From Leguminivora glycinivorella (lineage: Eukaryota > Arthropoda > Insecta > Lepidoptera > Tortricidae): a stretch of 64,000 nt of DNA. The notes under the pieces are model-generated. The model made no database searches. It was given only the letters and a program-made list of their open reading frames with translations, and was not told the origin of the DNA. The translations under genes were made by a program, and so were the position numbers. Shown here piece by piece: positions 53,303 to 63,930 of the stretch. Each line of letters starts with the position of its first letter. Position 1 is the stretch's first letter. The stretch is from contig NC_062995.1 in the NCBI RefSeq assembly GCF_023078275.1, positions 11,110,917-11,174,916 on the forward strand, read 5' to 3'.

Positions 53303-53807
53303 AGACCAACCCCTATAGACATCTATTACAAGACGACTCGCGGTCGCCAGCCTTCCTAGTATTTGCACTGATATAAGCGCGGGCGCTCGCCGTGCCCGAT
53401 CAGTATCGACCAAGTAACAGACCCGAAAGCAGCGCGTGTTTTTCGCACTAAAAAATTGGAAAAGGGTATTTTGATGCCTTAAAGATGTCCACCTGTAGTG
53501 TGAAATGGTGTGGAAAGGTAACGAGAAGCTCAAATTTAAAAACAGACGGCATTACATTCCACAAATAAGTCATATTTATAATTTATTCAGAGCCGGCATA
53601 GGTCAACTTACATTGGCAACTTACGCGTCAGTAGAGGGACAGTCATACTTCTGTCCCTTTTCATCTGGCGCGACTGCCCGCCGTCCTTGAAACGGCCAAT
53701 CACAGCGCGCTTAACACATTCCCCGCCCGCTCCTCGCACCCCAAACACTGGTGACTCGTATCGCGAACAAAATATACAAGATTTCTACTCTATAAGAGGT
53801 TCTCTGT
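53303..53807 (+). pseudogene. Inserted segment with THAP-domain first exon remnant (ATG 53485)
   Basis: The finger coding sequence is interrupted here. ATG at 53485 starts MSTCSVKWCGKVTRSSN and, ending at TAA 53566, contains C-x4-C and ITFHK, the N-terminal half of a THAP domain. The expected donor after FHK reads AATAAGT, so GT is lost. The preceding GACATCTATTACAAGACGAC and following CCAATCACAGCGCGC promoter-like sequence suggest a complete 5' region was copied in. Confidence 0.55.
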
Positions 53808-53942
53808 GCTACAAGTGTAGGCGAAAAGCAGAATTACAGTCTCATCTGACTGATTACTCACTCTGACGAAAAACCGTTTGAGTGTAGCCACTGTGACTGT
53901 ATGTAATGTAAAACCCTTCACTAAACTCAAATTTCGAATAAA
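53808..53942 (+). pseudogene. 3' remnant of the plus-strand zinc-finger gene with poly-A signal
   Basis: Finger sequence resumes (CYKCRRKAELQSHL; FECSHCDCM, stop), then AATAAA at 53937-53942 followed by a T/A-rich end. Together with the part before 53303 this shows the insertion lies inside the last exon. Confidence 0.75.
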
Positions 53943-53984
53943 GTTTTTTAGACCATTATAAAAAATAGTTTTATTTTTCAAAAA

Positions 53985-54430
53985 ATCATAATCATATCAT
54001 AATCTTTATTTGCTTTTAAAAAGGGTTAACATAATAGGTGTTACATAATTTTTGTGGCTTTGACAGCATGCAAAATATACTACCTACCTACTAACTAAGA
54101 TTACATTCAATTCCCTTTTACTTACATATTAAACTATTCTGTTATAATACATATGTATAATATTTACACGTAAGGTTCTCTATATTACTGTCAACAAATT
54201 CCTTTACCGAGTAGTACATTTGCCATCAGCCATTTGAATAATACTGTTTTAAATGTAATGTATGGTAGGTCTGTTATATCCTGTGGTAGCTTATTGTAAA
54301 TAGTGACACACATAGAATCTTACGAATCCAATATGAATCTTACGAATAAAATATTGAAGAACCGATGGCCGTTTGTATTATAAATTATAATTATATCTGA
54401 AGTGCAAATTTAGGACTCAGAACTTTTCAA
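53985..54430 (-). mobile_element. LINE 3' end
   Basis: On the minus strand a peptide with TIYNKLPQDITDLPYITFK and LFKWLM matches the style of LINE reverse transcriptase C-termini, followed by a 3' tail of repeated ATGATT (53985-54010, inverted as AATCATAATCAT). 5' truncated. Confidence 0.65.
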
Positions 54431-54464
54431 ACATCGATGTAAACCATGTGGAGCCCCTTTATTC

Positions 54465-54690
54465 AAGACTAGGTTTCGCCCGCGGCTTCGCTCGCGTCAA
54501 ATTCGAAAATTGCAGAATGCTCCATATAAACTTCCACCCTCCCCCCCCCATTTTAAAGTGGGGGGTTAGAAAGAGACAAAAAGTAGCGTATGTCACTCTC
54601 CATCCCTTCAACAATATCTATTTAAAAAATCACGTCAATTCTTCGCTCTGTTTTGCCGTGAAAGACGGACAAACAAACAGACACACATTC
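54465..54690. repeat. Interspersed repeat, independent copy of the 25416 family
   Basis: Contains GGCTTCGCTCGCGTCAAATT, GTTAGAAAGAGACAAAAAGTA and TGAAAGACGGACAAACAAAC. Confidence 0.7.
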
Positions 54691-54702
54691 CCATTTATAA
54701 AT

Positions 54703-54880
54703 AAACTAGCGACCCGCCCCGGCTTCGCACGGGTACTATACCTACATGTAAACCTTCCTCTACAATCACTCTATCTATTAAAAAAAACCGCATCAAAATC
54801 CGTTGCGTAGTTTTAAAGATTTAAGCATACATAGGGACAGAGAAAGCGACTTTGTTTTATACTATGTAGTGATAGTGATA
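54703..54880. repeat. Interspersed repeat (CTAGCGACCCGCCCCGGCTT type)
   Basis: Begins AACTAGCGACCCGCCCCGGC and ends ATACTATGTAGTGATAGTGA, a pattern I know from many insect genomes. Class uncertain. Confidence 0.65.
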
Positions 54881-54885
54881 TTGGG

Positions 54886-55123
54886 GATACCTTACACAGA
54901 TCAACTTAGCCCCAAACTAAGCAAAGCTTGTACTATGGGTGCTAAGCAACGATATACATACTTAAAAAGATAAATACATACTTATATACATAGAAAACAT
55001 CCATGACTCAGGAACAAATATCTGTGCTCAACTGCTCATCACACAAATGCCCTTACCGGGATTCGAACCCAGGACCGCGGCTTAGCAGGCAGGGTCACTA
55101 CCGACTGAGCCAGACCGGTCGTC
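54886..55123 (-). mobile_element. tRNA-derived SINE, near full length
   Basis: Minus strand: head GACGACCGGTCTGGCTCAGT (A box), B box GGTTCGAATCCCGG, then ATTTGTTCCTGAGTCATGGA and a body ending GGTATCCCCAATAT. Two truncated relatives are at 23481 and 37198. Confidence 0.85.
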
Positions 55124-55129
55124 ATAATA

Positions 55130-55200
55130 AGTAATAATATAAATCCATACTTATTAATTTTTCAAAATAAATGAAAAATTAATAAGTATGGATAAATATG
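55130..55200. repeat. Small palindrome
   Basis: ATCCATACTTATTAATTTTTC and its reverse complement GAAAAATTAATAAGTATGGAT face each other around TCAAAATAAAT (55142-55194). Confidence 0.85.
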
Positions 55201-55204
55201 GATT

Positions 55205-55515
55205 AAAAACTGATGCCAACGGCCACTTTTCATCATCGCACCGCTCGCCATCGACAGGGCGCTCATCCACACACCTTGCAACCTAAATGGTCGCGCACCG
55301 TGCGGTTTCAGAGGAATTTCCTCCCACGAAAACCGACCGCTCCGGCTGTGGAATGAGCTCCCTGCCGAGGTTCGGGTTCTTAAAAGGGGTGTACAAGCTT
55401 CTAACGGGTCGGCAACGCGCATGTGACACCCCTTGAGTTGCAGGCGTCCATAGGTTACGGTGACCGCTTTCCATCAGGCGGGCCGTATACCTGTTTGCCA
55501 CCGACGTGGTATAAA
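55205..55515 (+). mobile_element. LINE 3' end (C-terminal peptide and tail)
   Basis: Contains RTVRFQRNFLPRKPTAPAVE-style coding remnant and the tail CATCAGGCGGGCCGTATACC...GTTTGCCACCGACGTGG followed by AAAAAAA. I recognise this as a frequent lepidopteran LINE terminus. Confidence 0.65.
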
Positions 55516-55559
55516 AAAAACGATGTTTATTGAATCATTTATTATCTCTCATCTTATCA

Positions 55560-55745
55560 AAATCTTATTGTTACTCGGTCATCATCCTCCTTGCGTTATC
55601 CCGGCACTTGCCACGGCTCATGGGGTCCGCTTTGACAGCTAATCCCAAGATTTGGCGTGGGCACTAGTTTTACGAAAGCGACTGCCATCTGACCTTCCAA
55701 CCCAAAGGGTAACTAGGTCTTATTGTTGCTCAGTACAAAAAGCTT
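55560..55745. repeat. Interspersed repeat fragment (CTTGCGTTATCCCGGCACTT type)
   Basis: Includes AGCTAATCCCAAGATTTGGC and GCGACTGCCATCTGACCTTC, a motif set common in lepidopteran DNA. Non-coding. Confidence 0.6.
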
Positions 55746-56064
55746 TTTTAACGGCAAAAAGTGAGTAGTAAATCTATCAAAAATGAGGTTTTGAGAAAAA
55801 AAATGTTAAAACTCATTTTAAGCGCCAGTTACATGAATGGTATTTACTTACATGAGAAAATACATTCAAAAATAGTAAAAAAATCACAAAAAATATTTTT
55901 TATGCAATATTTCATCTGTATTTTTTTTTCTTTCTTTGGGACATTAGTATAACTATATGTTTATTCAAAAAAGAGTAGAAACTGTCAACCGTTTTGTATG
56001 CGGCAACTACCTATTGAGTCACTTTTTTGTATGAGTGAACAGCAAACCAGTGAGCCTAGGTATT
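55746..56064. other. AT-rich sequence, no gene seen
   Basis: Contains several A and T homopolymers and a 63-codon lysine-rich frame without similarity; not called. Confidence 0.5.
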
Positions 56065-56441
56065 AGGCTCCCCACAGACAGTCTTAAAAATTCATAATCT
56101 TAAAAAAAACTTGTATGCAAATTGACAGTTCAAACTGTCAGTCAATCTGTCAGTGTCAGTTTGAACTGTCAATTTGCATACAAGTTTTTTTTAAGATTAT
56201 GAATTTTTAAGACTGTCTGTGGGGAGCATTTGTATATTCTGTGTACTATGTATTCTATGTACTAGGTATTTGTGTATTCTGTGGTAAGGCTCCGCGCACA
56301 CGGGCGACAAAGTTGCTCGGCGACTTTCGTATTTGTATGAAAAGTTGCGTCGCCTCGTGTGCGCACCTTCATACTAGCCCATAGACCGAGCGACGGAGAC
56401 AAAACAAAACAGTTTTGTCTCCCGTCTGTGGGGGGCCTAAG
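56065..56441. mobile_element. Inverted-repeat element with internal 71-bp-arm palindrome
   Basis: Outer ends TTAGGCTCCCCACAGACAG and GTCTGTGGGGGGCCTAA are inverted. Within it, 56067-56137 and 56157-56227 are near-perfect 71-bp arms around a 19-bp loop, and 56288-56366 is a second foldback with GCGCACACGGGCGAC / GTCGCCTCGTGTGCGC. Compound MITE. Confidence 0.8.
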
Positions 56442-56494
56442 GGGACAGTTAAGGTGTTATATTATTAATATTGAAACTATTTACGTCTGTTGAA

Positions 56495-56647
56495 TCATTT
56501 ATTATGTGGCTTGCGTTTGTCGCGCTGGCGCCTGGGCCAGCCCGAGCCGCCGTGCACGGCGCGGAGATGCACCTTCACCGAGGAGCGCGTGGTGGAAGTG
56601 CGCCCGCACACGGGGCAGGGGAACGCGTCCCGCTTGCCTAGGTGCGC
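56495..56647 (-). CDS. Zinc-finger gene C, terminal exon
   Basis: Acceptor ATACTGTCTGGCAG, then 51 codons in phase 0 ending TGA: AHLGKRDAFPCPVCGRTSTT, RSSVKVHLRAVHGG, basic end WPRRQRDKRKPH. The first AH supplies the last histidine of a finger begun in the upstream exon (59358-59456), and CPVC...H-x4-H is a full finger. High GC against the AT-rich surroundings supports a conserved coding exon. Confidence 0.85.
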   Translation of the reverse strand, partial: AHLGKRDAFPCPVCGRTSTTRSSVKVHLRAVHGGSGWPRRQRDKRKPHNK

Positions 56648-57699
56648 CTGCCAGACAGTATACAATATACATGTTACAAATTATGTTACCCTCCAATTAG
56701 CTTATGTATGTTAAACAAACAAATTGGCCTACTGTTTAATAGTTATTTGTTTACAAGGGGGCAAAGTATTTGTTTAGCCGCACGTGCCAATATTGATCCC
56801 CGAGCAAGCGAAAGATTCCAATATTGAACCGCGAGCGTAGCGAGTGGTTCAAGAAGTGGAATCTTGAGCGTTGCGAGGGTTTCAAGGCACGAAGGTTAAA
56901 CAAACTTTGCCACCGAGTGAAACACAAACTTTTTCACCACACCAACACGAACAAAATACTGACTATAAAACACGAAACTAAATCAAATCCATCAAATAAT
57001 TCAATATTTACGATTCAAAATCATCATTTACAAGTAAAATCTACCAGCCCACTTAAGACATTAAGTTAAAATTTGTACGAAATTACTTTGCACTCTTGTG
57101 GATAAAATGCAATTTTGCTATCTGTTTTCGAATAGCAAAGAAAGCCTTTACCAGTTGGGGTGGTGAAATGTTATATGCTGTAGGTACTGTACAATGGGAG
57201 TGACATTAATTGTGTCGCTTAACTTCAAACTCGGGTAAATCCATTCTGCTTTTTTTGTATAATCATCCTTAAAACCGAATCGATTTACGCGAGTTTGAAG
57301 TTAAACGACACAATTGTATGTTAAAAGTTCGTCTAAAAAGTTAATGAAGCAAAAATAGACTATATTTATGTCGTTTTGAGAGTTTAAATTATTTTATTTC
57401 GTTAATAGCAGCTTTGATTTGACGAAACCCCTATAAAAAGTGACCAAACCTTTGCGTCAAAATACAGGAAACAGTGTGAAATTCACGAAAGTTATTTAAG
57501 AAAACTATTAAAAACTAAGTGCATGGTCGTAGAAAAAGTATTGTATGCAACGGTTTTTAACTGAGTCAAAAAATACTCGTGGCGTCTTAATAACAATTTT
57601 CGGCTTCGCCTCAAATTGTTACCCACGCCACTCGTCTTTTTAGACCTCCTTTAAACGCCTGTTGCATAAAATACTATACTTTGACGGTAACTCTCGATA
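56648..57699 (-). other. Intron of gene C, left part, repeats only
   Basis: Includes a foldback at 57206-57318 (AATTGTGTCGCTTAACTTC / GAAGTTAAACGACACAATT), a palindromic CTCGTGGCGT...ACGCCACTCG stretch (57578-57628) and an ACCGCGAGCGTAGCGAGTGG-type repeat (56825-56850). No exon seen. Confidence 0.6.
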
Positions 57700-57877
57700 A
57701 AGCTAGGAACATACTACGCGGACGTCCGCCGTCGAGCGACCGCGACCGATCAGTGTGTGCACGGTCTTCGGGACGTGGCTTCAGCTGACCTAAACATCCA
57801 GCGAGCCAGATTTCAATCGGACGTCCGTGCGCTCAAGGCCACGTCCACGACCATCGACTGATAGTTTGCACGGTTAA

Positions 57878-58030
57878 CAATACAATACAATACAAATATT
57901 CTTTATTTTTCACCAATATAACAAGATTACATCACATAACTTTAATTAACTATGGTAGACAACAGGCGGTCTTATCGCTAAAGAGCGATCTCTTCCAGAC
58001 AACCTTTGGGTAGTGGAGACAAGACACAAA
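57878..58030 (-). mobile_element. LINE/SINE 3' tail
   Basis: Minus strand: GGTTGTCTGGAAGAGATCGC...AAGACCGCCTGTTGTC, then AATAAAGAATATTTGTATTG with the pentamer TATTG repeated. Recognised as a common lepidopteran LINE end. Confidence 0.55.
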
Positions 58031-58267
58031 AAACAACTGATTTGAGTAGGTAATACTAATAAACATACATAAATAGGAATTAAAATAAACCTAAATATAC
58101 CGTACATATATAAATACTATAACAACACAGCTACGAATGTACATAGATCAAAAACAATGCGATGCGGCCAATAGCGAGAAAGGAAAATGAAACAAACCAT
58201 CAATAAATATTGTATTATGGAATAGATAAATAATAAGAGTTTTGAATGATTCACGGTTATTTTCATT

Positions 58268-59159
58268 AGACTTATATTAACCGGGATATAGACCGTGATT
58301 ACCTTTTTGATTAAGGCTGCTTTCAAAAAAAAACGTCAAAAGAATGTAAAATTGATAGTTTTAGTCGGTGAAATACTACACTTTCCGTTATCCAATAGAT
58401 TTATTTAATTCAAGTTCCAGTTAGAGCATCTTATTATCTCGATTTTTATAAGACTGGATTTTTGAAAACTAACTCACTAAATTAATTATGAATTTTTCTC
58501 TAATGCACGTTTAGAAAAACGCACGTATAGAGCTGAATCAGTCGATCTTATTTGTAAAATTTGGACAATTTTGAATATTAAAACGGGTAAATTTATAATT
58601 CGTATATCCTGTACCACAATCATTTCAGACTAGATTTTTATTTTAAGTTTTTGAAAAAGAGTAAACTAGCCTAAAGCGAATTCAATTTTTTTCAGAAATT
58701 ACCTAAAATTAAGTGACAATTTCTTTGAAAATCTACATCACATAGAAGTAAGTTTTGTACTAAATTAATTTGCAACGTTTACTTAAATTGTTGTTATGCC
58801 TTAGTGATTATAAATTGCTGTTATTGATTTTTGCCAATTTTTTGAAAACGAGCCTTCACCGGTACAATTATTACCACTTTTGGACATTTTCTCATATTTT
58901 GTTAGACCAAGTAGAAAAAGTCCTATAATGTGATATATATTTATAAACTACTCGCAAAGCCCTTTAATTTGATATCACACACGGTATGATCGAGCGCTCG
59001 GTTGCGATTTCACTATTTTTAACACGAAAGCCCTCTTAACATCCACCCGCCTTCGTCAGTTTTCCGTGATCATGATGCATGCAACTGCGTCGAAATATCG
59101 GGAGCTCGACAAAAATCAAAAAGGTAATCACGGTCTATATCCCGGTCAATATAAGTCTA
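58268..59159. mobile_element. Second-level inverted-repeat element
   Basis: About 45-bp arms: AGACTTATATTAACCGGGAT...TTTTTGATT at the left and the matching AATCAAAAAGG...ATAAGTCTA at the right. The right half also contains a GCCTTCGTCAGTTTTCCGTG stretch. Confidence 0.8.
58315..59035. mobile_element. piggyBac-like MITE, TTAA on both sides
   Basis: 721 bp, close copy of 49701-50420, flanked by TTAA at 58311-58314 and 59036-59039. Innermost of the nest. Confidence 0.72.
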
Positions 59160-59357
59160 GATAAATAATGTTCTTTTACTTGACTTTTAAAAATGAGAAG
59201 AGACTTAGCATGCCTTAAGCTTTGGTTAAGTGTATATTCATTGTCTAGATCCGCGTCCGCGGTCGCGCGACGACGGACGTCCGCGTAGTATGTTCCTAGC
59301 TTGATACTCGATCCTCTTTGGTCAGAGGAAATAGTCGATGCTCGGCGTGGTACTCAC

Positions 59358-59456
59358 AACGTTGTAATGGCGGGTCAGGTTGCCCTTCATGGAGAAGTCT
59401 CGGGAGCACTCTGAACACTTGAACGGTTTGTCGCCTGTGTGCGATCGGACGTGATA
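59358..59456 (-). CDS. Zinc-finger gene C, internal exon
   Basis: Acceptor TTTGTGTGCAG, 99 bp in phase 0, donor GTGAGTAC. Encodes [20 protein letters not shown] and [13 protein letters not shown]. The last finger is completed by AH in the exon at 56647, an intron inside the H-x4-H of a finger. Earlier exons are not found before 64000. Confidence 0.85.
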
Positions 59457-59536
59457 CTGCACACACAAATATTCATATTCATTCATTCATAAAATAATAA
59501 AAAAATGTCAAAGTTGAAGTTAAATTATCATAATTA

Positions 59537-60242
59537 GGCACTGGTCCCACCGCGAGCTAGTAAGCTATGAGCTATAAAAACGAACAAAAGATAACACTCC
59601 CGTGCAAATAAAAGAGACACGGCGATATTGATAGCTCCCCGCTGCGTGAGTAACTATTGTCCCGGATCTGTAAGTTCACATTTTTGACACATTTGTTTTG
59701 AAGTATGTTGCGATGTGGCTAAGACGGATCGTTTGTCAAATCTAACGATTAATTACGAATTGGTTGAATCGATTAGGCCCTATTGTACAAGGAGGCGCTT
59801 AAACAAATATTCGATTTCTGTCAACTTACTGAAATGTCATTTGAATCGAAATGACACACTCCGCCACAGCACTAGTTTAAAAATAAAAATGAATGATAAA
59901 TGACATAATAAGTAAATCCTGCGTGATAAAATTAATATCGTAAAATACTCACTAACGAAGATCCGCAAAAATGTAACATGTGTTAGATTATGTTTAAAAA
60001 AAGCGAAATATTGTTTTTAAGTACTTGATTTTTTTAAATATTATTACAGGATTTTATTTAAAATGTCATTAGTGAGTTTACGTTTTGTGGACGCTGTCAT
60101 GTGTCAAAAAGAGGTTCTTACAGCTCTGGGACAATATAAACATCGCCGTGTCTCTTTTATTTACGCGGGAATTCTTATCTTTTGTTCGTTTTTATAGTCG
60201 ATAACTCATAGTTTACTAGCTCGCGGTGAGACCAGTGCCTTA
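59537..60242. mobile_element. MITE-like element with about 100-bp inverted ends
   Basis: Left AGGCACTGGTCCCACCGCGA..., right TCGCGGTGAGACCAGTGCCT; arms continue through AACGAACAAAAGATAA and AAATAAAAGAGACACGGCG. The 62-codon frame at 59715-59903 inside shows no domain. Confidence 0.85.
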
Positions 60243-60330
60243 GGGTACAATACAATATTACATTTTAAAAATAGAAAGTACTCAAACAAATTCTATAATT
60301 AATTTAAAAAAATAGATACAAACACATTTC

Positions 60331-60467
60331 GTCACTACTTTGAAAAAAACTTGTATCTTATTCTGTCAATGAAAAAAAAATATAATAAGTATGAATGGAA
60401 TGCATATAGACTTCCTGCGTTTTAACTTTGAGGAGCAGGGTGTGATAAGGGATTTTTTCAAAGTAGT
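60331..60467. mobile_element. Short MITE (CGTCACTACTTTGAAAAAA ends)
   Basis: CGTCACTACTTTGAAAAAA and TTTTTTCAAAGTAGTGACG are exact inverted ends 137 bp apart. Confidence 0.85.
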
Positions 60468-60511
60468 GACGATTTACATAAATATATTTGTGATCGTCCA
60501 TAAGAAAAGGA

Positions 60512-60780
60512 CCATACAGAAAAAGGTACGGTGGGCTAGATGGCTATACACCTTTGGGGTACGCTCGGCTAGATGGCGCTAATATTAATATTTGACATTT
60601 TAAAGCATATCAAGCTAAGAATATGGGCCAAATTGTCAAAACTGAGGTTCAAAAGTTTTATGCTTGTGTCGAGAGATGGCAGTCTATGCACTGTGATTAC
60701 ACAGTTTATTTTGACAGTAACTCTCTATAATACTCGATCCTCTTTGGCAATACCCATACAACCATTTCAGTCGCAAAATC
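60512..60780 (+). repeat. Dispersed repeat, second copy of the 28875 family
   Basis: CCATACAGAAAAAGGTACGG to ATACTCGATCCTCTTTGGC. An inverted copy is at 63608-63760. Confidence 0.75.
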
Positions 60781-60839
60781 TTCAAATCAGTAACTAACTG
60801 TCAAATGTGACATAACGCGTGGTAACGGCGTGCAAACAA

Positions 60840-61075
60840 TGCGACCGTATTGATACAATAACAAAATGTAGTCGTCGTGTGCACTCGTTACGGTAACAAA
60901 ATGTGTACGAATTTGTGGCTGTCAATGTCACTGTCAGAATGACTTTTAACGACACTTTATTAGTCGACGTTTGCACACATAACGGTAACAACATGTGGAC
61001 GAATTTGTGGCTGTCATTGTCACTGTCAGAACGGTTTCTGACAGTGACATTGACAGAATTTGTACACACATGTGT
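60840..61075. repeat. Imperfect tandem duplication with CACTGTCAGAA motifs
   Basis: GTGGACGAATTTGTGGCTGT-like segments occur at about 60900 and 60990, each ending in GTCACTGTCAGAA, followed by the reverse complement TTCTGACAGTGACA. Non-coding. Confidence 0.7.
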
Positions 61076-61680
61076 AGGTCTGATTACCGAACTGCTCCTA
61101 AACCACTGTATCCGCAAATGACAATCTGAAATACGAAGGTTTCTCAAACTGTCTTGTGAAGTTGTGGACTGGTTGCTTTGAATCATTTAAATATGAGCGA
61201 ATTAAATAATAATAAACGACGACGACCATTTAAGCACTCTTCGACATTTTATAGAAATGTGGGAAAGTTAAGAAAAGTGCAGAATGATAATACAAATAGA
61301 TAAGCACTTTATAGTTACTTAATGTATTAAATATATAATTTTTAATTCTTATTGATAAAAATGAAGTGTAGTGTTGCTTTACACAATAAAAGTAGGAATC
61401 AAATGAAATAGAGTATTTACTGTGATATTAATAGAATTTCTGTTGCGCAATGATAGTTTTTTTCAGTACAGATGCTGCTTTTTTTAACGCAGTAGTGCGA
61501 GCAAATCAAGCAATGATTCATTTCTTGTCTGGTCGAAACTCTTAGCTTAGATTTAGGTACTGAAAATCGTCGTACGATACACGTGCGAAAAGGACATTCA
61601 CAACTCGTGTCGATTTAAAACACTCCCTTCGTTCGTGTATTAATGTATTGCTACTCGTATCGATTTTCCTCTTTTCCGCA
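61076..61680. other. No gene seen
   Basis: AT-rich, with a fragment (GTACGATACACGTGCGAAAAGG) known to me as a common lepidopteran repeat motif near 61571. Confidence 0.45.
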
Positions 61681-61682
61681 CT

Positions 61683-62500
61683 CGTATCTAAGGTGACGGA
61701 CCCAATCATGGACAGTTTAAGAAAAAAATTCGCCTGTTTTTGATATTTCACTGATAAATGTAAAAATTCTACCGCCAAGCGTGTTAAATCTTGAATGTCC
61801 TATCCTTCTTCTACATTTCAAGCGTATTGCAGAATAGATACTCCTATTGGTTTCTTCATAGTTAACAAATTAAAACTAGGTGTTTTTTCTCCAATTATGG
61901 ACGGCAGTTCTCCAGTAATGGATCCCCCATTATGGACAGTGAAATAAATTTAAAATTTTACTTTTAAAGCCAACTGATACGCAATGAGTCAATTTTATAC
62001 ACCATAAATACAATTAGTTTGGGTTATTTTAACATAGGATTGTTTCTTGTAAATTTTGGTTTTGTAAATTGTTCCTTGTCCATCATAGGAGGTAGGCAGT
62101 TTTTCGGGTCCAGTAATGGACACTCGCAAAATAACGTCATTTTTTTATATCTTTGGAGCAACAAACTAGTATGTTTTATACCTTATCTCATGCTTAATGC
62201 AGTAAGTAAAACGCATTCAAGATTACACCGTGCGTTATTTTTTTATTATTTTATACATGAACTCATCTCTCTTAGCAACATTACTAAGAATTCGTCTTGA
62301 TATTTTTTTCAGTAAACTGGTGAATTTTATCTTGTCTCCAAATCCTTCAGAAATAACCGAATTAATTGAAACTTCAAAATTAAACAACTCTACAACTCTA
62401 GTTTATGGTACATAGCCGTCAGTTTTTAGAAACTTATTTTTAAGGATTTGTGTTTTTTTGTCCATAATGGCATCACCGTCCATTATGGGGTATTTTACCT
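61683..62500. mobile_element. Possible DNA element with repeated ATGGAC motifs
   Basis: Copies of CCAATCATGGAC, CCAATTATGGAC, CCAGTAATGGA, CCCATTATGGAC and the inverse GTCCATAATGG / GTCCATTATGG occur at both ends and inside. Such repeated short sites resemble transposase-binding repeats. No transposase and no target duplication found. Confidence 0.4.
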
Positions 62501-62915
62501 TACAAGTATTTTGTTTGGGTTACAAAAAAAACACATTATTTACTCTACTACGTTTTATTTATGTCTCTTTAACATTACAAATTTGTAGACACTTATCTAT
62601 ACAAAAATCTTGACAAAAGAAGTACAGATCGCTGAAATGAATGTTGATAGTAATATTAATGAAGACTACTTCAACAAGTGTCAATTGTGAAATGCCGCAC
62701 AATACTAGTTGCTCTATAGAAGACCATAATAATATGATCCCCGATCCTTTACAACCCAGCAGCTCGGTACGCACGTTACAATTTTTTTTTAATCTTCTTT
62801 AGTGAGGGCAACTGAGTACGACGGCATATTTAATTGTATATAAAGTTTGAGGATACCTGAAAAAAATGAATACAAGAAGCCATTCTGCTTTCGGTCACGC
62901 GTGTACGCTGCGACC
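62501..62915. other. Weak coding-like stretch, not assigned
   Basis: Plus-strand segments MNVDSNINEDYFNKCQL and, in another frame, MPHNTSCSIEDHNNMIPDPL look protein-like, but I recognise no family and the frames are broken. Confidence 0.2.
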
Positions 62916-62917
62916 AT

Positions 62918-62965
62918 TTTGCGACCGTTTGTTGACCGTTTGGTGACCGTTTGGCGACTGTTTTT
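62918..62965. repeat. Short tandem motif GACCGTTTG
   Basis: GCGACCGTTTGTTGACCGTT-type units of 10-11 bp, four to five copies; an inverted cousin (CGCCAAACGGTAAC) is at 63374. Confidence 0.7.
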
Positions 62966-63607
62966 TACATGGAATATTACCGTCTTAATCCATATTTTAA
63001 CAACTTTATTGGTTTTCTAGGCATTATTTTTATTATTTCAGTATAGTATTATGCACCAGAGCACTAAAACTTCACCAATCAATATACATAACACGCAAAC
63101 ACCGAGTAGTCAATAATATTATTACTGGTTAAACTGAGGTAAATTGATGGCGCGTTGATAAATTTAGACTTACTTTATGAAATCACTCGAGCAATTTAAT
63201 TGGCCATGGTAATTAGCCCACATTATATTACAAATGCAAACAATATTTATCTTTAACAAATTCTTACGCCATTACATTTTAATGTCAAATGATTTTATTT
63301 CTTTTTTACTTTGACGTCTCTGACAGTCGCCATTTGAAAAGAATGAAATGAACGAATGATTTTGGGAAAGTAGTCGCCAAACGGTAACAATGTGTGCACG
63401 CGTAGTGCACACTTCTGTCACTTCTGTGACCATTTGTGCCTGTTACCAATCGTCCCCATTTGGGTCGCCGCGACTAAACGTCGACCGTACTGCGACTAAG
63501 CATTGAGACCCGAAGACCTGTGTGTACACAAAATAGGAGGATTTGCGTAGGAACGGCGACCGATTATGGTTATATGGGTACTTACATTAAAAAATATTTA
63601 AAATGTA
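62966..63607. other. No gene seen
   Basis: AT-rich with GTGTGCACGCG...GTGCACAC palindromic bits (63391-63410). No coding exon. Confidence 0.45.
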
Positions 63608-63760
63608 AGTATTGCCAAAGAGGATCGAGTATTATAGAGAGTTATGTGTTAAAATGCCAAACATTAATATTAGCGCCATCTAGCCGAGCGTACCCCAACG
63701 GTGTATCGCCATCTAGCTCACCGTACCTTTTTCTGTATGTTTTTGAGGTATGTTTTTTTC
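63608..63760 (-). repeat. Dispersed repeat, third copy of the 28875 family (inverted)
   Basis: GCCAAAGAGGATCGAGTAT to CCGTACCTTTTTCTGTATG, reverse complement of 60512-60750. Confidence 0.75.
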
Positions 63761-63819
63761 TTAGACTTTATCGGTATATACGGAGTTCCATAAGTCTTTG
63801 ACATGAAATAATTTTTAAT

Positions 63820-63930
63820 GTCATATACAAAGAAAAAGTGACCAAGGCCTCAGAGTGTCCCGAGCTGGAATCGAACCAGCGTCCTCCCTTTACCGGACGG
63901 ATACCTAAACCGCTCGGCCATCGGGTCACG
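63820..63930 (-). mobile_element. tRNA-derived SINE
   Basis: Minus strand: GTGACCCGATGGCCGAGCGG (A box), GGACGCTGGTTCGATTCCAG (B box), end GGCCTTGGTCACTTTTTCTT. Same family style as the inverted pair at 9757-10130. Confidence 0.85.

Larger units (their letters stand above)
57700..59302. mobile_element. Inverted-repeat DNA element (outermost of a nest), target GATA
   Basis: AAGCTAGGAACATACTACGC at the left and GCGTAGTATGTTCCTAGCTT at the right, each extended by GGACGTCCG-rich sequence; GATA flanks both sides (57696-57699, 59303-59306). 1603 bp, containing a LINE tail and a second and third element. Confidence 0.82.

Noticed and set aside
59715..59903. 62-residue ORF
   Set aside because: Lies inside a MITE-like element and has no recognisable domain or splice context.
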